64,000 bases of DNA from Periplaneta americana (GCF_040183065.1 NC_091119.1:185751043-185815042), one strand, 5' to 3'; shown: positions 1 through 10,785, numbered from the stretch's first letter. Notes: generated by a model not told the origin, from the letters alone. Made by a program: numbers and translations.

Positions 1-510
1 TTTAAAGCATATAAAATTCATCGGCCAAAACTATACAAATATATACAATACAAAGTAAGCAGATTAATTCAATTTACAAACATACTTTCATTAAGCTATA
101 CAAATTTGTGCAATTAATATCAAGTAGATTAATTCAATTTATAATGATAAACAATTCATCAATTGAACTATACAGACTACTATACAATTTACAGCATATA
201 CAATTCATCAATTGAGCTATACAGACTATCATTCAATTTACAGTAAGCTTATATACAGTTCATCAGTAGAGCTACACAGACTAGTATTCATTTTAAAAGC
301 ATATAATTTACAATTCATCAGCCAAACTATACAAACATATACAATCAAATTAGTTCAATTTACAAACTTATTTTCGTTAAGCTATATAAAATTGTACAAT
401 TCATATGAAGTAGATTAATTCAATTTAAAAATTTAAACAATTCATCAGTTGACCTATACAGTATACTATTCAATTTACAGCACATACAATTCATCAGTTA
501 TGCTAAACAA
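1..510. repeat. Degenerate AT-rich satellite with higher-order period near 290 bp
   Basis: The first 510 bases are built from diverged short units around the words caattcatca, ctatacaga and attcaattta. A longer block repeats after about 290 bases: the word aaagcatata occurs near 4 and near 297, and aagtagattaattcaattta near 122 and 408. This fits a decayed satellite with a higher-order unit. Short ORFs across it have no recognisable protein. The repeat probably continues upstream of the window. Confidence 0.6.
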
Positions 511-1815
511 AATTATAAAATATATTATGTAGTAAACCTAGTAACGTGTATTGATTTTCAATATAAAACATCAGTGAAAGAATATACTCAGAAGGTAAGG
601 TCGATGTTTATAAATATGGAAAATTATTTTACATGATGTCCTTTTATGCACACTTGTCATTATCCTTAAAGCTTCCTTCTGTAAGACAAAAATATGTTTA
701 GCTTCAGATGAGTTTAATCCTTATTTCATTATAGAATGAAAGTATGCAAAGTATGCTATTTTAAGAGTGTTTATATCACCAACAGAAGATAAGGATCTTA
801 ATACATAACGGGCAGATCTCAATTTGGAAGTAGTACGGTATATTAATATTTTTATGTGTATTTTCCAGTTCAAGAGATTATCCAGTTTCCAAACCAAGAA
901 AATTTATTTTTACAGATTCTTTGAGATTGATTCCATTTAATATAATATTATAGTAAGGTTACCAGACATCCCCATTTCCAAGGGACAGTTTCCGAATTTT
1001 GCTTTTCTGTCCCCAGACAAAATTCGTCCCTGAAATGACTCGAGATTTAATAATACGGTATTTTCCCAGATATCCCTGAACTTGCATTGTTAATTATTAA
1101 TATGATTTAACGATCCTTGCACATTATTGTGATAAATTTTTCTAATGCAACTTTGCTGCTTTTCATGATTCCATAATCAAAACTGAAGGTGAAGACGTAA
1201 CTGCAGTCGAGTCTTTCATTGTTATGGAAGTTATTAAAAAAATTGAACTCCAGTTTATTTCACCATCAGTTAAGCAACTTTTGAGCATCTTTAGAAGAAG
1301 TGGTTCTTATTTCAGAACAGAATTCTCAGTATCTCTCATGAAATTTATGAAAATTCTTTTGAATATCCCAGTGCCTGGGTTATTCATTCACAAGATAAGA
1401 TATGTATGACAAGTAGGATAATGCTGAGACTCCCTCTAGAAAGAGAACAATTTCAAGAGGCCTTTCATTATTATTCTTTAAATGTAGATGGACTTTACCT
1501 GCATGAAGATATACAATACAAAGATTTATTTTCAGTCAGTGACTTTACTTTCTATATGTGTAAGGTACAAGTCCTTATATTACATAATTTAATACTGTAT
1601 TAACGTTTTCGTAGGTCATGCCGACATGATCAGATAACTTTTTATACTGCAATATAATCTCTAAATAAATACATGTGCCTCTATGATCAAAAATGCAATA
1701 TACATTGATAAACATAAAACATATTAAAATCAACATGGTTTGGGGACATCGATATTTCTATTCTTATGTAAATGTACCCTTATTGTCAATTAGTTAAAAA
1801 CAAAAACGTGTGATT
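511..1815. other. Unassigned AT-rich sequence
   Basis: I see no gene that I can support. Two short adjacent open frames (1224-1409 and 1406-1603) might be a decayed transposon protein, since the translations look protein-like in composition, but I recognise no family or motif. No terminal repeats or target duplications were found around it. If the CUB gene downstream has 5' exons inside the window, they could lie here, but none was identified. Confidence 0.3.
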
Positions 1816-1819
1816 ACAA

Positions 1820-1820
<1 letters not shown>

Positions 1821-1900
<80 letters not shown>
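1821..1900. repeat. Microsatellite (CA)n then (TA)n
   Basis: A run of CA dinucleotides from about 1821 to 1849 passes directly into a TA run from about 1855 to 1900. Confidence 0.95.
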
Positions 1901-1909
<9 letters not shown>

Positions 1910-2455
1910 CTTTAATCTATATTTATCTAACTTGCTTGTGTCCATATTCTTATTATCCAGTTATTAAACGCCTTTTTTTTTTGTGTCCAAAAGATGTATA
2001 TACACCATAATGTATGTGTTGAGATTGTACCTTGAAACCTTAATTCATCAAAGTTGTGATAGGTGACATTTACAACAGATTATATGTTTCTGTATTAGGT
2101 TGTCTTTTGATGTTAATTGACGACATGAACTTGAACGTACATTATGACCGATGATAATCTTCAATCTGGGATAGAAGTGATAAAGTTAAGCAATTAAACT
2201 AAATAGGCTAGAATCGAAATTTATTGTCGAAATACGTGTCTGTTAAAGATAATAGATCATAACATTGTGACTGAAATCATATTAAAAAAAAAAAACAATC
2301 TTTGTATTGTATATCATAGACTTTTCTGAAAAATTATTCAAAATGAATTGCAAAATGCATGAAGATAATTTCATTTTGAATCTTCCGTACAATACTTTTA
2401 ACACTTTATCAGATTACCAGGAAACGATTGGCATTCATACAGTCCTCTCTGTAGA

Positions 2456-3461
2456 TTGAAAACTCAAAAAAGTTTCATATCCATTGTTCAAGAATTAAAA
2501 CAGAAAATCAATATCCCGAATTTGAAAGAAAACTTACAAATTAAACCAAACCCTTTAACTCTATTGAATATAGAATATAATCTAAATTTAACAGAAGAAA
2601 TAGTGAAATCAAAAGTAAACACTGAAATACTAAAACAATTGTCTTCAGAGACAATTAATATTAGGTACCCTCCACAAAACTGGCTTCATTTATACACCGA
2701 CGGATCCTTGATCTCCAGAGAACAAGGTGCTGGTGCAGGTGTTACGTGCTGTCTCTTCTCACTTTATAGATCTCTTGGGTATGGAACAACAAGTTTTGAT
2801 GGAGAAATCATTGCAATAAGTGAAAGTCTCAGGAATCTTCTATGCCACATCAATCAATTTAAGAATGCAGATATATTGTCAGACTCCAAAGCAGCTATTC
2901 TATCAATAGTCTCTAAACACACACCTTCATCTCAAACAGCAGAAATAACTAAAATGCTCTCTCAATTAATATCACTCAATAAAAGAATTGTATTCCAATG
3001 GATACCATCCCATTGTGGAATCCTGGGAAACGAGAATGCTGATGCTTTAGCAAAGAAGGGCAGCACTGCTACTTACAGACCTGTTACTAAATCTACGTAT
3101 TACTCTGTGAAAAGATTTATTAAATCTACATACTTAGACTTCAACAAACAAAATTTGATAACACAATCTCAAGGGGAAAAAATGGAACTCTCTGCATCAT
3201 AATCCAGAGTTAATTCCCGATTTACCACGAAAATCGTCTGTAGCTGCATTTAGATTGGCAACAGGCCATGATTGTTTGGCCAAACACCTGCATAGAATTG
3301 GAACATATCAGTCCCCTAACTGCCCATTGTGCAACTCAAACCAAGAAATGGATTCGGAACATCTCAAAATGTGTGCTTCAGTGGCTGGCCATGATAATAT
3401 CTTTGAAAAGTATTGGAGTGCAAGAGGTCAAATGACTTTATTGTCAAACGACTGGCATTAG
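2456..3461 (+). pseudogene. LINE relic: RNase H domain plus C-terminal zinc-knuckle-like tail
   Basis: The 248-codon frame from 2456 to 3202 holds an RNase H domain of the type carried by RNase-H-bearing LINEs (I, R1 and Jockey-like groups). Visible catalytic landmarks are YTDGS near residue 81, the acidic residue in DGEIIA, SDSKA, and the late motif GNENADALAKKG. Coding continues in another frame from about 3203 to 3461, with a segment containing CPLC and a following H and C that resembles the usual C-terminal Cys/His tail. A frameshift near 3195 therefore breaks the polyprotein. Reverse transcriptase and endonuclease are absent, so the copy is 5' truncated. It lies upstream of the first visible CUB-gene exon on the same strand. 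Confidence 0.8.
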
Positions 3462-3497
3462 AAAACAACAACAATAACTTTTAACACTTGAATATAA

Positions 3498-3787
3498 TTA
3501 ATTAATTAACTACCTAGTGGACTTACTCGTGTTAGTTATGTAAGTTTGTGCGACATACAGCTGTTTCGGTGCTTCACACACCATCGTCAGAGCCTACTAG
3601 ATCTCGGCGTCATCTCGAACTACACCTTTCAACAATCAAACACACCCACATAACAGGCAGAGAAGTTCGAGATGACGCCGAGGTCTAGTAGGCTCTGACG
3701 ATGGTGTGTGAAGCACCGAAACAGCTGTAAGCCGCACAAACTTACATAATTAACACGAGTAAGTCCGCTAGGTAGTTAATTAATTAA
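3498..3787. mobile_element. Penelope-like element ends as a tight inverted pair
   Basis: Two arms of about 120 bases, roughly 3500-3625 and 3660-3787, are reverse complements separated by a short spacer. The outer ends read attaattaattaacta and its complement. The same arms flank Penelope-like coding sequence at 9640-10475, so this is a copy with almost all coding sequence lost. Each arm carries, pointing outwards, a CTGANGA core, a 4-bp stem and a GAAAC box, as in hammerhead-like motifs of Penelope-like elements. Confidence 0.7.
3692..3733 (+). ncRNA. Hammerhead-ribozyme-like motif in Penelope-like arm
   Basis: In order the sequence shows GGCT (3691-3694), CTGACGA (3695-3701), one extra T, GGTG, a 7-base loop, CACC (3714-3717), GAAAC (3718-3722), AGCT, GTA (3727-3729) and AGCC (3730-3733). 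GGCT can pair with AGCC as stem I, GGTG with CACC as stem II, and the palindrome ACAGCTGT forms a minimal stem III, with GTA as the cleavage triplet. Penelope-like elements are known to carry hammerhead motifs with very short stem III. The T between the first core box and stem II departs from the canonical core, so activity is uncertain. The left arm has the same motif on the minus strand, with a poorer stem I. Confidence 0.5.
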
Positions 3788-3983
3788 TGAAGATAATTTA
3801 GTTGATGAAATTTCTTGCTCAAAGAAACATGTTTTCTTTATCGGCCATTAGAACTTACTTCCTGAATGAATCTCGTAATTAACAACAGCTATTGGTATGC
3901 TACATGACCACAATTTAAAGCGAAGTTTTAATCGCTTTCTTACAGCAACTAGTATTAATTCTACAATAATTGTGTTGTTGCAG

Positions 3984-4165
3984 AGCAAGTGGATGGAACA
4001 CTGCAACCAGATACCTTATGTGACGTCGACTACTACGGACTCAGCAGTCCATTAGAAGGACGAATTTCGAATCCAGGTACTCAGCATCTCTTCTGGAACA
4101 TTGAAGGTGCACTCAGATGTTCCCAGAGATTTATTCCAGCAGCGAACCAGAGTGTTACAATTACA
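3984..4165 (+). CDS. CUB-domain gene, exon a (first visible exon)
   Basis: First recognisable exon of a six-exon plus-strand gene ending at 18299. It is bounded by an acceptor after the pyrimidine-rich cag at 3981-3983 and a donor gtaagt at 4166. Two leading bases complete a codon from a missing upstream exon; then 60 codons read CDVDYYG, FWNIEGALRCSQRF and NQSVTIT (N-glycosylation sequon NQS). Joined through 5727, 13710, 14846, 16946 and 18113, every phase fits and gives at least 322 residues with a stop at 18297-18299. The cysteine spacing and the pattern CLCGDFQ...VVYSVAHY...KGFVFKASYTF match CUB domains, which occur in extracellular or membrane-attached proteins and bind protein or carbohydrate partners. 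The start codon and signal peptide are not in view. I recall no gene name; two CUB-like modules are inferred from pattern. Confidence 0.8.
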
Positions 4166-4754
4166 GTAAGTAATAGTAAAATAAATGCAACCTCTTTATT
4201 ATTTATATGAACAAATTAATTGAATACTGGAGATAAGGGTCTCATTGAGGAATAATGATAAATAACTTCCAAAATTTTGATGCTGATACCACGCTCTTTG
4301 CTGATGAGCAAATTCTTGGTACCGGGAACTCCATCATGCCATCTACAACTCAGAACAAGTAGGAAGGTCATTGGAAATACAGTATTTTTTTTTTTTTTTA
4401 CATTATAATGGATTCTTAATCTGTTGACAGGGTAAGGTGGAAGATGTAACTTTTCCATACAATGTCTAATTGTAGGCTATATTGTTTTTGTAGATATTTA
4501 ACTTTTAACTACGCAATCTTCTTTGGTCTTTAAGGTTCTGAGAGTAGCTAAGTAAGTTCTCCAGTAGTCAATGTTAGGTATGCTTTTCAGTTTCTCAGAT
4601 AAAATTAGACTACATTGATTTCTGTCTGAGCGTAATGGAGTGTTAACATGTTAATTCTCATAATTATTTAGGTTTTGAAATGTCGTATATTGAAAAAGAA
4701 AAATACATATCTTTGAAAATATCAACATTTATAAAGATTACGGGAATCATCGAG

Positions 4755-4895
4755 GGTTCCCGGGTAGCTCAGTTGGTAGAGCGTTGGTACGTTTAACCAA
4801 ACGTCCCGGGTTCAATACCTGGGCCCGGAACAATTTTTCCCTCGAAATTATTCAAATCAACTTTACAGGGAGTTAGACCTGAAAGCTTGATTTGC
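4755..4895 (+). mobile_element. tRNA-derived SINE, copy 1 of 3
   Basis: A tRNA-like head (gttcccgggtagctcagt with A- and B-box style segments and a 3' half ending ggcccggaac) is followed by a body of about 70 bases ending in gaaagcttgatttgc. The same head and body recur at 4902 and 5189, and in diverged form at 10503-10785. A shared non-tRNA tail shows this is a SINE and not a tRNA gene. Confidence 0.8.
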
Positions 4896-4901
4896 TGGTA
4901 G

Positions 4902-5042
4902 AGTTTCTGGGTAGCTCACTTGGTAGAGCATTGGTACATTTAACCAAAGATCCCGGCTTCCATACCTGGCCCCGGAACAATTTTTCCCTTGAAATTATTC
5001 AAATCAACTTTACAGGGAGTTAGACCTGAAAGCTTGATTTGC
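4902..5042 (+). mobile_element. tRNA-derived SINE, copy 2 of 3
   Basis: Same head and tail as the copy at 4755, with substitutions in the tRNA-like part. It follows copy 1 after only about 6 bases, so the two are effectively tandem. Confidence 0.8.
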
Positions 5043-5188
5043 ATAATACACGTCACTGTTCGTTAACAGAAAACCACAATTTAAGTTACACAGAGTTAGT
5101 GTGCACTCAATGTTGGTTGCTTGACGGTTATCAGCCCACTTCGAGGTCTGTGGATATAGAGGGAAAAATTGGATCGGTGCTTGGTAGA

Positions 5189-5328
5189 GTTCCCGGGTAG
5201 CTCAGTTGGTAGAGCGTTGGTACGTTTAACCAAAGATCCTGGGTTCGATACCCGGCCCCGGAACAATTTTTCCCTCGAAATTATTCAAATCAACTTTACA
5301 GGGAGTTAGACCTGAAAGTTTGATTTGC
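5189..5328 (+). mobile_element. tRNA-derived SINE, copy 3 of 3
   Basis: Third copy in the same orientation, 146 bases after copy 2. All three lie in the intron between CUB-gene exons a and b. Confidence 0.8.
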
Positions 5329-5726
5329 AAAAGTTACATTTGTTCAGATAACATTTCTGCACATTTAAAGGACAAAACTAAAATTCTTTTAATCGTTTAT
5401 TTTCATAATATCATAATACAATGCTCTATTAAATTGACTAACCATATTGGAAATTAAATCAATGGCTTTCCCAAAACACGCTATGAAATGTTTCATAGAA
5501 AACAATTTATATCTCTGAAAAGGAACAAAAACGAACAAAATTGTGTTAAACGGTTTTTTTTTTTTTTTTTTCTTCAGGGAATAACTCCCTGAAATTAATG
5601 ATATTATTTACGGTTTACCTTGTATAGTCAAAGAATGTCCCACAAAATGTACATAATTTTATTGATACTTTTAATAATTAGCATCGGATTGATATACTGG
5701 TATTTAAGTTCTGAACATTTTCCCAG

Positions 5727-5891
5727 GTATCAACACTGTCCAGAATGTCACCAGATCCCCACTGCCACACACAGTGTGGGGATGGGGGATGTCAGTGTGT
5801 AGCGAACCTGCTGCCTCTCTCGCAGATGGATCACTTGCTTCTAGTAACAGATTCTGGACAGGTAGTGTCCTGTCTCTGTGGAGATTTCCAG
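5727..5891 (+). CDS. CUB-domain gene, exon b
   Basis: Acceptor tttcccag ends at 5726 and the donor gtttgt begins at 5892. The 55 codons are in phase 0 at both ends and follow exon a without a break. The exon is cysteine-rich (HCHTQCGDGGCQC) and ends CLCGDFQ, the CG-containing core that precedes the last strands of a CUB domain. Read in other frames the region gives only short shadow ORFs. The cysteine cluster in the first half is richer than in a standard CUB domain and could form an inserted disulfide loop. Confidence 0.82.
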
Positions 5892-6237
5892 GTTTGTGAA
5901 ACATTTTTTTTCTGCACGAAAATCTTTACTGAAAGTATAAGATTTTTATTTTTGAATGGGTATAAAATTACTTAATTATTTTCCTTCTTTGTTGAAAGTG
6001 AAGGTGAAATAAAAGACTGACCACCCTTGATTCTACTTTTTCTAATAAGCTATTTCTCTTCACATAACATGAAATTTTTAATAGCATCCTTCATGTTGGG
6101 CGCATGATCTAGACTATACCTAATTAAAGAATATGATTAAGATGGGATAGGTTAAGAGCGACCTAAAATTGTGTTACTGTAATTCAACTTCAGAACCAGT
6201 ATTGTATTTTCCTAACTAGGTCTCTGAATTTGCCGTA

Positions 6238-6934
6238 AAGGGTGCGGCAAAACATCCTCCCTAATTTAAAGTTTAAATAAAGAACAGATTTATCAAAATA
6301 GGGAAACTGTATTAATATGAATTGTATCTAAACAGTGGGCAATTTAGGTTTACATGCGTTGCCATAGTGATATCAAATGACATGCGCAAAACAACAAGAA
6401 TTGAATAGGACATGAATGCACGGAATTAACATTCAATAAGTGCAAATTGTAATCTGTAACGAATTCCAACTATGCCGTGGACGGGTGAAGAACGTTGGTA
6501 TCGTTTCTGGTAAGTGGTAATTCCGTTGTCGCTGCTCGGGTGTTTCCCGGACGTTTAATTTCTTCACGTGGCGACGTCCCCTGGCCAGCACGATCACCAG
6601 ACCTTACACCCTGCGATTTTTTTCTATGGGGGCATCTTAAGGCAGAGGTGTTCAAACATCAGCCGAGGACTTTTCCAGACCTAAGAAATGCAACACAGGA
6701 AGAAATTGGTCTTATTCCTCACGAAATGCTAACTTAGTTAGAGTGATTCAGAATTTCCGAAGTCGCATTCAACTTTGCATTGATAGTGAAGGACACTATT
6801 TGAGAGACAAGTTATTCAAAAAATGAAAAATTCCCACTGTTAAGATACCATTCACATTAATAAAGTTTCCTTATTTTGATCCATCTATCTTTTATTTAAA
6901 CTTTAAATTAGGGAGGATGCTTTGCCGCACCCTT
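6238..6934 (+). mobile_element. Internally deleted Tc1/mariner-superfamily element
   Basis: Inverted termini aagggtgcggcaaa at 6238 and tttgccgcaccctt ending at 6934 are flanked by TA on both sides (6236-6237 and 6935-6936). The homology of the ends extends about 40 bases inwards. Inside, 6570-6735 encodes the transposase C-terminal part with SPDLTPCDFFLWGHLK, the third catalytic acidic residue of the DDE/D domain. In a shifted frame to about 6826 it continues RVIQNFRSRIQLCIDSEGH. The N-terminal and central transposase are missing, so the copy cannot be autonomous. Confidence 0.85.
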
Positions 6935-6959
6935 TATATCTAGGCCTACTTGCTCTGTA

Positions 6960-7507
6960 CAGGGTGGAAGTGAAATAGCCTTGCAGATTTTCAGAGCGAA
7001 TAGCTCAAGTTGTAGGTAAAAAAAAACTATAATATCATATTGGTGAAAAGTTCATAGTTTTTCCAGAAGAAAATGTTTTTTTCCAAATGTTTAACAACCT
7101 CTTATTCGGTAACTATTGCAAGTAGGATTGTGATTTTTGTCCATATCGATAGAAAATTTAATAAAGAATAATTTATCCCTCTGGCGTATTTCAATAACGT
7201 GGACAGTTTTCGTGTAAATATAATTTTAAAAACCTCTCATTTCAAGCCACTGCACGATGCCACAAGTGGCAGCATAGAGGCAGAGAGCAGCTCACCTACT
7301 AAGACACATCGAGTTTGTTGACCTCTTACATCTGTATCACGAGTAGAGTGTATTAGCTGCGATGTTGCCGGACTGCTGAAACTTCAAACTTAATTTTCTA
7401 ATTGACCATGCATTTAATCACAAAATGTAATATAGGTTTTCTATTTATTTAAGTGTAATTACCCTATCATCCCTTTCAATCTGCAAGGTTATTTCATTTC
7501 CACTTTG
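6960..7507. mobile_element. MITE with CAGGGTGGAA termini
   Basis: Inverted ends CAGGGTGGAAGTGAAATA and a matching right end (tatttcatttccactttg) are flanked by TA at 6958-6959 and 7508-7509. No coding sequence is seen. A second, broken copy starts at 47699 and shares the long internal section containing cctcttattcggtaactatt. Confidence 0.8.
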
Positions 7508-8088
7508 TATATAGTTTATTATAAATAACATCCTGAATTTACAGATTGCCGAAAATGACAAGGTAAACAAAAATACAATAATAACAGGAATAATAACTTA
7601 GAATTTAAGTATATATACAATAAGTGTTGAAAAAATATTAAATTAATATGGAATTACAGATCAAAATAACATATAAGTGCTACTTCAAAAATTTATTATA
7701 TAAATGATTTTTTAATATATGCAAAGACCCCATAATTACAATGATAACAGTGCTTTTAATTTTGTTATTTGCTAGTCTAAGACTGTTCTGAATTTCCACA
7801 AAATAGCGTGATATAGTGCCGCGTGCTCCAACAATCAATCCAAATGCGTGTATCTCAGTTAACCTGTATTCGCTACCGGTATACGAGGTCTGTCTAAAAA
7901 GTATCCAACCTTAAATTTTCCCGCGCAAAGTAGTGATTCTAAGGCGGCGCCACTGTGCACGGTGGAAGGAGGAACCATAATGCGTATGCTTGAATTTTTT
8001 CACCGCATTCGCTTGTGCCAGTTACTGGCTGGTGGTCGCCAAGTAAGGTGCTGTTCTAAGTGTTTGTCGGATTTAGTTTTCTCGCAAT

Positions 8089-9154
8089 ATGACTGAACGA
8101 ATTGAGCAAAGATACTGCATCAAATTTTGTCAAAAGCTTGGCGATTCTCAAAGTCAAACAATTCGTAAGATTCAGCAGGTGTTTGGGGAAGATGCGATGG
8201 GTGTAACACAAGTGGTTCAACCGATTCAAAGATGGCCGCACATCAGCGGAGAGTGAGCAGCATTGTGGCAGGTCCCAAACTGCTCGGAGTGCAGCTGTTG
8301 TTGAGAGGGTGCGAAATTTGGTGATGGCAGATCGTCGTTTGACCGTGCGGGAGATTGCCGAAGAGGTTGGAGTGAGTAAAGATTCTGCACATGCAATTTT
8401 GCGTGATGATTTGAACATGAACCGAGTGGCTGCGAAATTCGTGCCCAAGTTGTTGTCCCCGGAACAAAAAGACCTCTGTCGTGACGTTGCACAGGACCTT
8501 CTGGACACCGCCAACACTGATCCTGGGTTTCTGAACACCCTGATAACTGGAGATGAGTCATGGGTGTACGGGTACGACCCAGAAACAAAAAGACAGTTGT
8601 CGCAATGGAAGCATCCCGAGTCTCCAAGGCCGAAGAAAGCGCGGCAGGTGCAAAGCAAAATCAAGGTGATGCTGACTGTTTTCTTTGATGTCCGTGGAAT
8701 TGTGCATCACGAATACGCACCGGAAGGACAAACGGTAACAAAGGAGTACTATCACGATGTTCTCCGGCGACTCCGTGATGCAGTTCAGCGCAAAAGACCA
8801 GACATGTGGGCGGCGAACAACTGGCACTTGCATCACGACAACGCCTCCGCACATTCATCCCAATTGATCCACACTTTCTTGGCCAAACATGGAATTACAA
8901 CCGTTCGCCAACCTCCCTACTCTCCAGACCTGGCTCCTTGCGACTTCTGGTTGTTTCCAAAATTGAAGACACCACTGAAAGGATCCCGTTTTGAGAGTAG
9001 AGAAGAGATAATGTGGAACGCGACGACGGAGCTGAAAACCATTCCAAAAGAAGACTTCCAGAGGTGTTTCCAGCAGTGGAAGGATCGGTGGGCTAACTCG
9101 GCCTGTCTAAAAAGTATCCGACCTTTAGCCAGAAAAAATATTTCAAATACCTGA
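8089..9154 (+). pseudogene. Mariner transposase (DD34D), frame broken near the N-terminus
   Basis: The start MTERIEQRYCIKFCQKLG at 8089 opens a 55-codon frame that stops at about 8256. The rest of the protein is open from 8309 to 9154. Landmarks are the helix-turn-helix VREIAEEVGVSKDSAHAIL, then TGDESWVYGYDPETK (first D), WHLHHDN (second D) and YSPDLAPCDFW (third D). Thirty-four residues separate the second and third acidic residues, the mariner signature. The last codons after KDRWAN are read from the junction with the inverted copy and are not native. A 5' frameshift and the foreign C-terminus make it a pseudogene, although most of the catalytic domain is intact. Confidence 0.88.
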
Positions 9155-9345
9155 CGGGGTTGGGACCCTAATCCCCTTCAAAGTAGGCCCCTTGTGCTTG
9201 CACACACTTAGCCCACCGATAGCGGTGAAAAAAATTCAAGCATGCACATTACGGTTCCTCCTTCCACCGTGCATAGTGGCGCTGCCTTAGAATCACTACT
9301 TTGCGCGGGAAAATTTAAGGTCGGATACTTTTTAGACAGACCTCG
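9096..9345 (-). mobile_element. Inverted, internally deleted mariner copy
   Basis: Reading the minus strand from 9345, the terminal repeat and 5' leader to about 9232 (agcggtgaaaaa) are joined directly to the native 3' end of the element, which on this strand encodes the usual C-terminus. It ends in a terminal repeat near 9105. About 1 kb of transposase is missing, so this is a MITE-like derivative lying head to tail against the plus copy. Confidence 0.75.
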
Positions 9346-9639
9346 TATAGTAATCTAGTGTACACTCATGAATACTCCTTTTCTCGTTGTTCACTTCCTC
9401 AGGCCGACCTTTGTGATGTTCAAATCTGACAATAGGGTTGAGGATGTATCCCTTATAACTGCAGAATTTTTTAAAAGATAATTATGTAAATGCATGTCGT
9501 CAAGTTTTCAGTTTCAGAGAATTTTTTGCTCCTTAAAGAATGAAAAACAAAGAAATTTGACCATGATGAAAATAATCTAAAATATTAAACTTTAAAGAAA
9601 TCATTTTGAATCTTGCGTATACTACTTTTAACACTTGAA

Positions 9640-10475
9640 TATAAATAATTGATTAACTAGCGGACTTACTCGTGTTAATTATGTAAGTTTGTGCGGCTTA
9701 CAGCTGTTTCGTTGCTTCACACACCATCCTCAGAGCCTACTAGAACACTACAACACTACAATGAAGAAGTGAACACAATCAAATACATAGCACAAGAAAA
9801 CGGATACAATCCAAACATAATAGACAACATCACAAGAAAGACAAAACAAAAACTTAACAAACACAAAAACACGCAAAACACAACACAAACACAACAACAC
9901 AAGAAATACATCACACTAACATATGAAAACAAAAGCACACATAAGATCGCATCTTCATTCAGAAAGCAGAAATACAACATAACATACAGAACAGAAAACA
10001 CACTACAAAGACATCTCAACACACAAAACACATAAACAAATAAATACGACCACAGGCAGATCATTCCAAACACGCTACAAAGAACACATTAAAGCAATAA
10101 CCAGAGGACACAATACATCTACATACGCCGATCACATAATCAATGCTAACCATACATACAATAACATAAATGCGGACATGGAAATCCTACACATACAACC
10201 CAAGAACCAAAAACTCAACACACTAGAACAATACGAAATATACAAACACACTAAAACACACCCCGATCAAATTCTCAACACACAGATCAATTTCAGTACA
10301 CACACACTATTTGACTCCACTTTTCAACACCTTTCAACAATCAAACACACCCACATAACAGGCAGAGAAGTTCGAGATGACGCCGAGATCTAGTAGGCTC
10401 TGAGGATGGTGTGTGAAGCACCGAAACAGCTGTAAGCCGCACAAACTTACATAATTAACACGCTAGTTAATCAAT
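9640..10475 (+). mobile_element. Penelope-like element with inverted terminal arms and GIY-YIG remnant
   Basis: The left arm (about 9645-9745) and right arm (about 10360-10475) are inverted copies of the arms at 3498-3787. Between them the plus strand encodes, in broken frames, the C-terminal part of a Penelope-like protein: 9745-10035 is a linker region rich in K, N and T. From about 10045 comes TGRSFQTRYKEHIKAITRG, the strand after the GIY-YIG endonuclease core, then HTYNNINADMEILHIQ, EQYEIYKHTKTHPDQILN and HTLFDSTF. The reverse transcriptase is missing. An outward hammerhead-like motif is present in each arm (right arm 10396-10438). Confidence 0.75.
10396..10438 (+). ncRNA. Hammerhead-ribozyme-like motif, second copy of first family
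   Basis: GGCT, CTGAGGA, extra T, GGTG, loop, CACC, GAAAC, AGCT, GTA and AGCC in order, with the same pairings as at 3692-3733. The variable core position differs (G for C) while all pairing segments are kept. The left arm at about 9702-9744 carries the motif on the minus strand with one stem II change. Confidence 0.45.
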
Positions 10476-10502
10476 TAATTATTTAAAGAATTGAATAATT
10501 TT

Positions 10503-10785
10503 AAGGGAAAAATTGTTCCGGGGCCGGGTATCGATCCCGGGACCTCTGGTTGAACGTACCAGTGCTCTACCACTGAGCTACCCGGGAACTCCACCCGACA
10601 CCGTCTCAACTTTTCCCTTGAGTTGAGACGGTGTCGGGTGGAGTTCCCGGGTAGCTCAGTGGTAGAGCACTGGTACGTTCAACCAGAGGTCCCGGGATCG
10701 ATACCCGGCCCCAGAACAATTTTTCCCTTGAAATTATTCAATTCTGCTTTACAGGGAGCTTCACCTGAAAGACTAGGTTTGCATT
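10503..10785. mobile_element. Head-to-head pair of tRNA-derived SINEs forming a near-perfect palindrome
   Basis: Arms 10503-10611 and 10622-10730 are reverse complements with very few differences and a 10-base spacer. Each arm holds the tRNA-like head seen at 4755 (gtagctcagtggtagagc in the right arm). Only the right copy continues into the SINE body ending aggtttgc near 10785. Confidence 0.85.

Larger units (their letters stand above)
7892..9345 (+). mobile_element. Mariner-family transposon with rearranged 3' end
   Basis: The left terminal repeat begins near 7885 with cgaggtctgtctaaaaagta. The right end near 9345 is its inverse. Between them lies a mariner transposase on the plus strand. 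At about 9096 the coding copy breaks off and is joined to an inverted, internally deleted copy of the same element that supplies the right terminus. The element sits in the large intron between CUB-gene exons b and c. Confidence 0.85.

Noticed and set aside
4755-4830. Looks like a tRNA gene (also 10640, 15620 minus, 26436 minus, 27360, 49045)
   Set aside because: Each is followed by a non-tRNA body that repeats with it, acceptor stems are imperfect, and position 33 before the anticodon is not T in the copies checked. They are SINE heads.
5620-5802. Small membrane-protein ORF starting with a hydrophobic segment
   Set aside because: Its second half overlaps CUB exon b in a different frame, and the hydrophobic part is intron sequence. 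The exon frame is fixed by phase continuity.
8056-8858. Several open frames antisense to the mariner transposase
   Set aside because: Shadows of the coding strand; no motif and no independent support.
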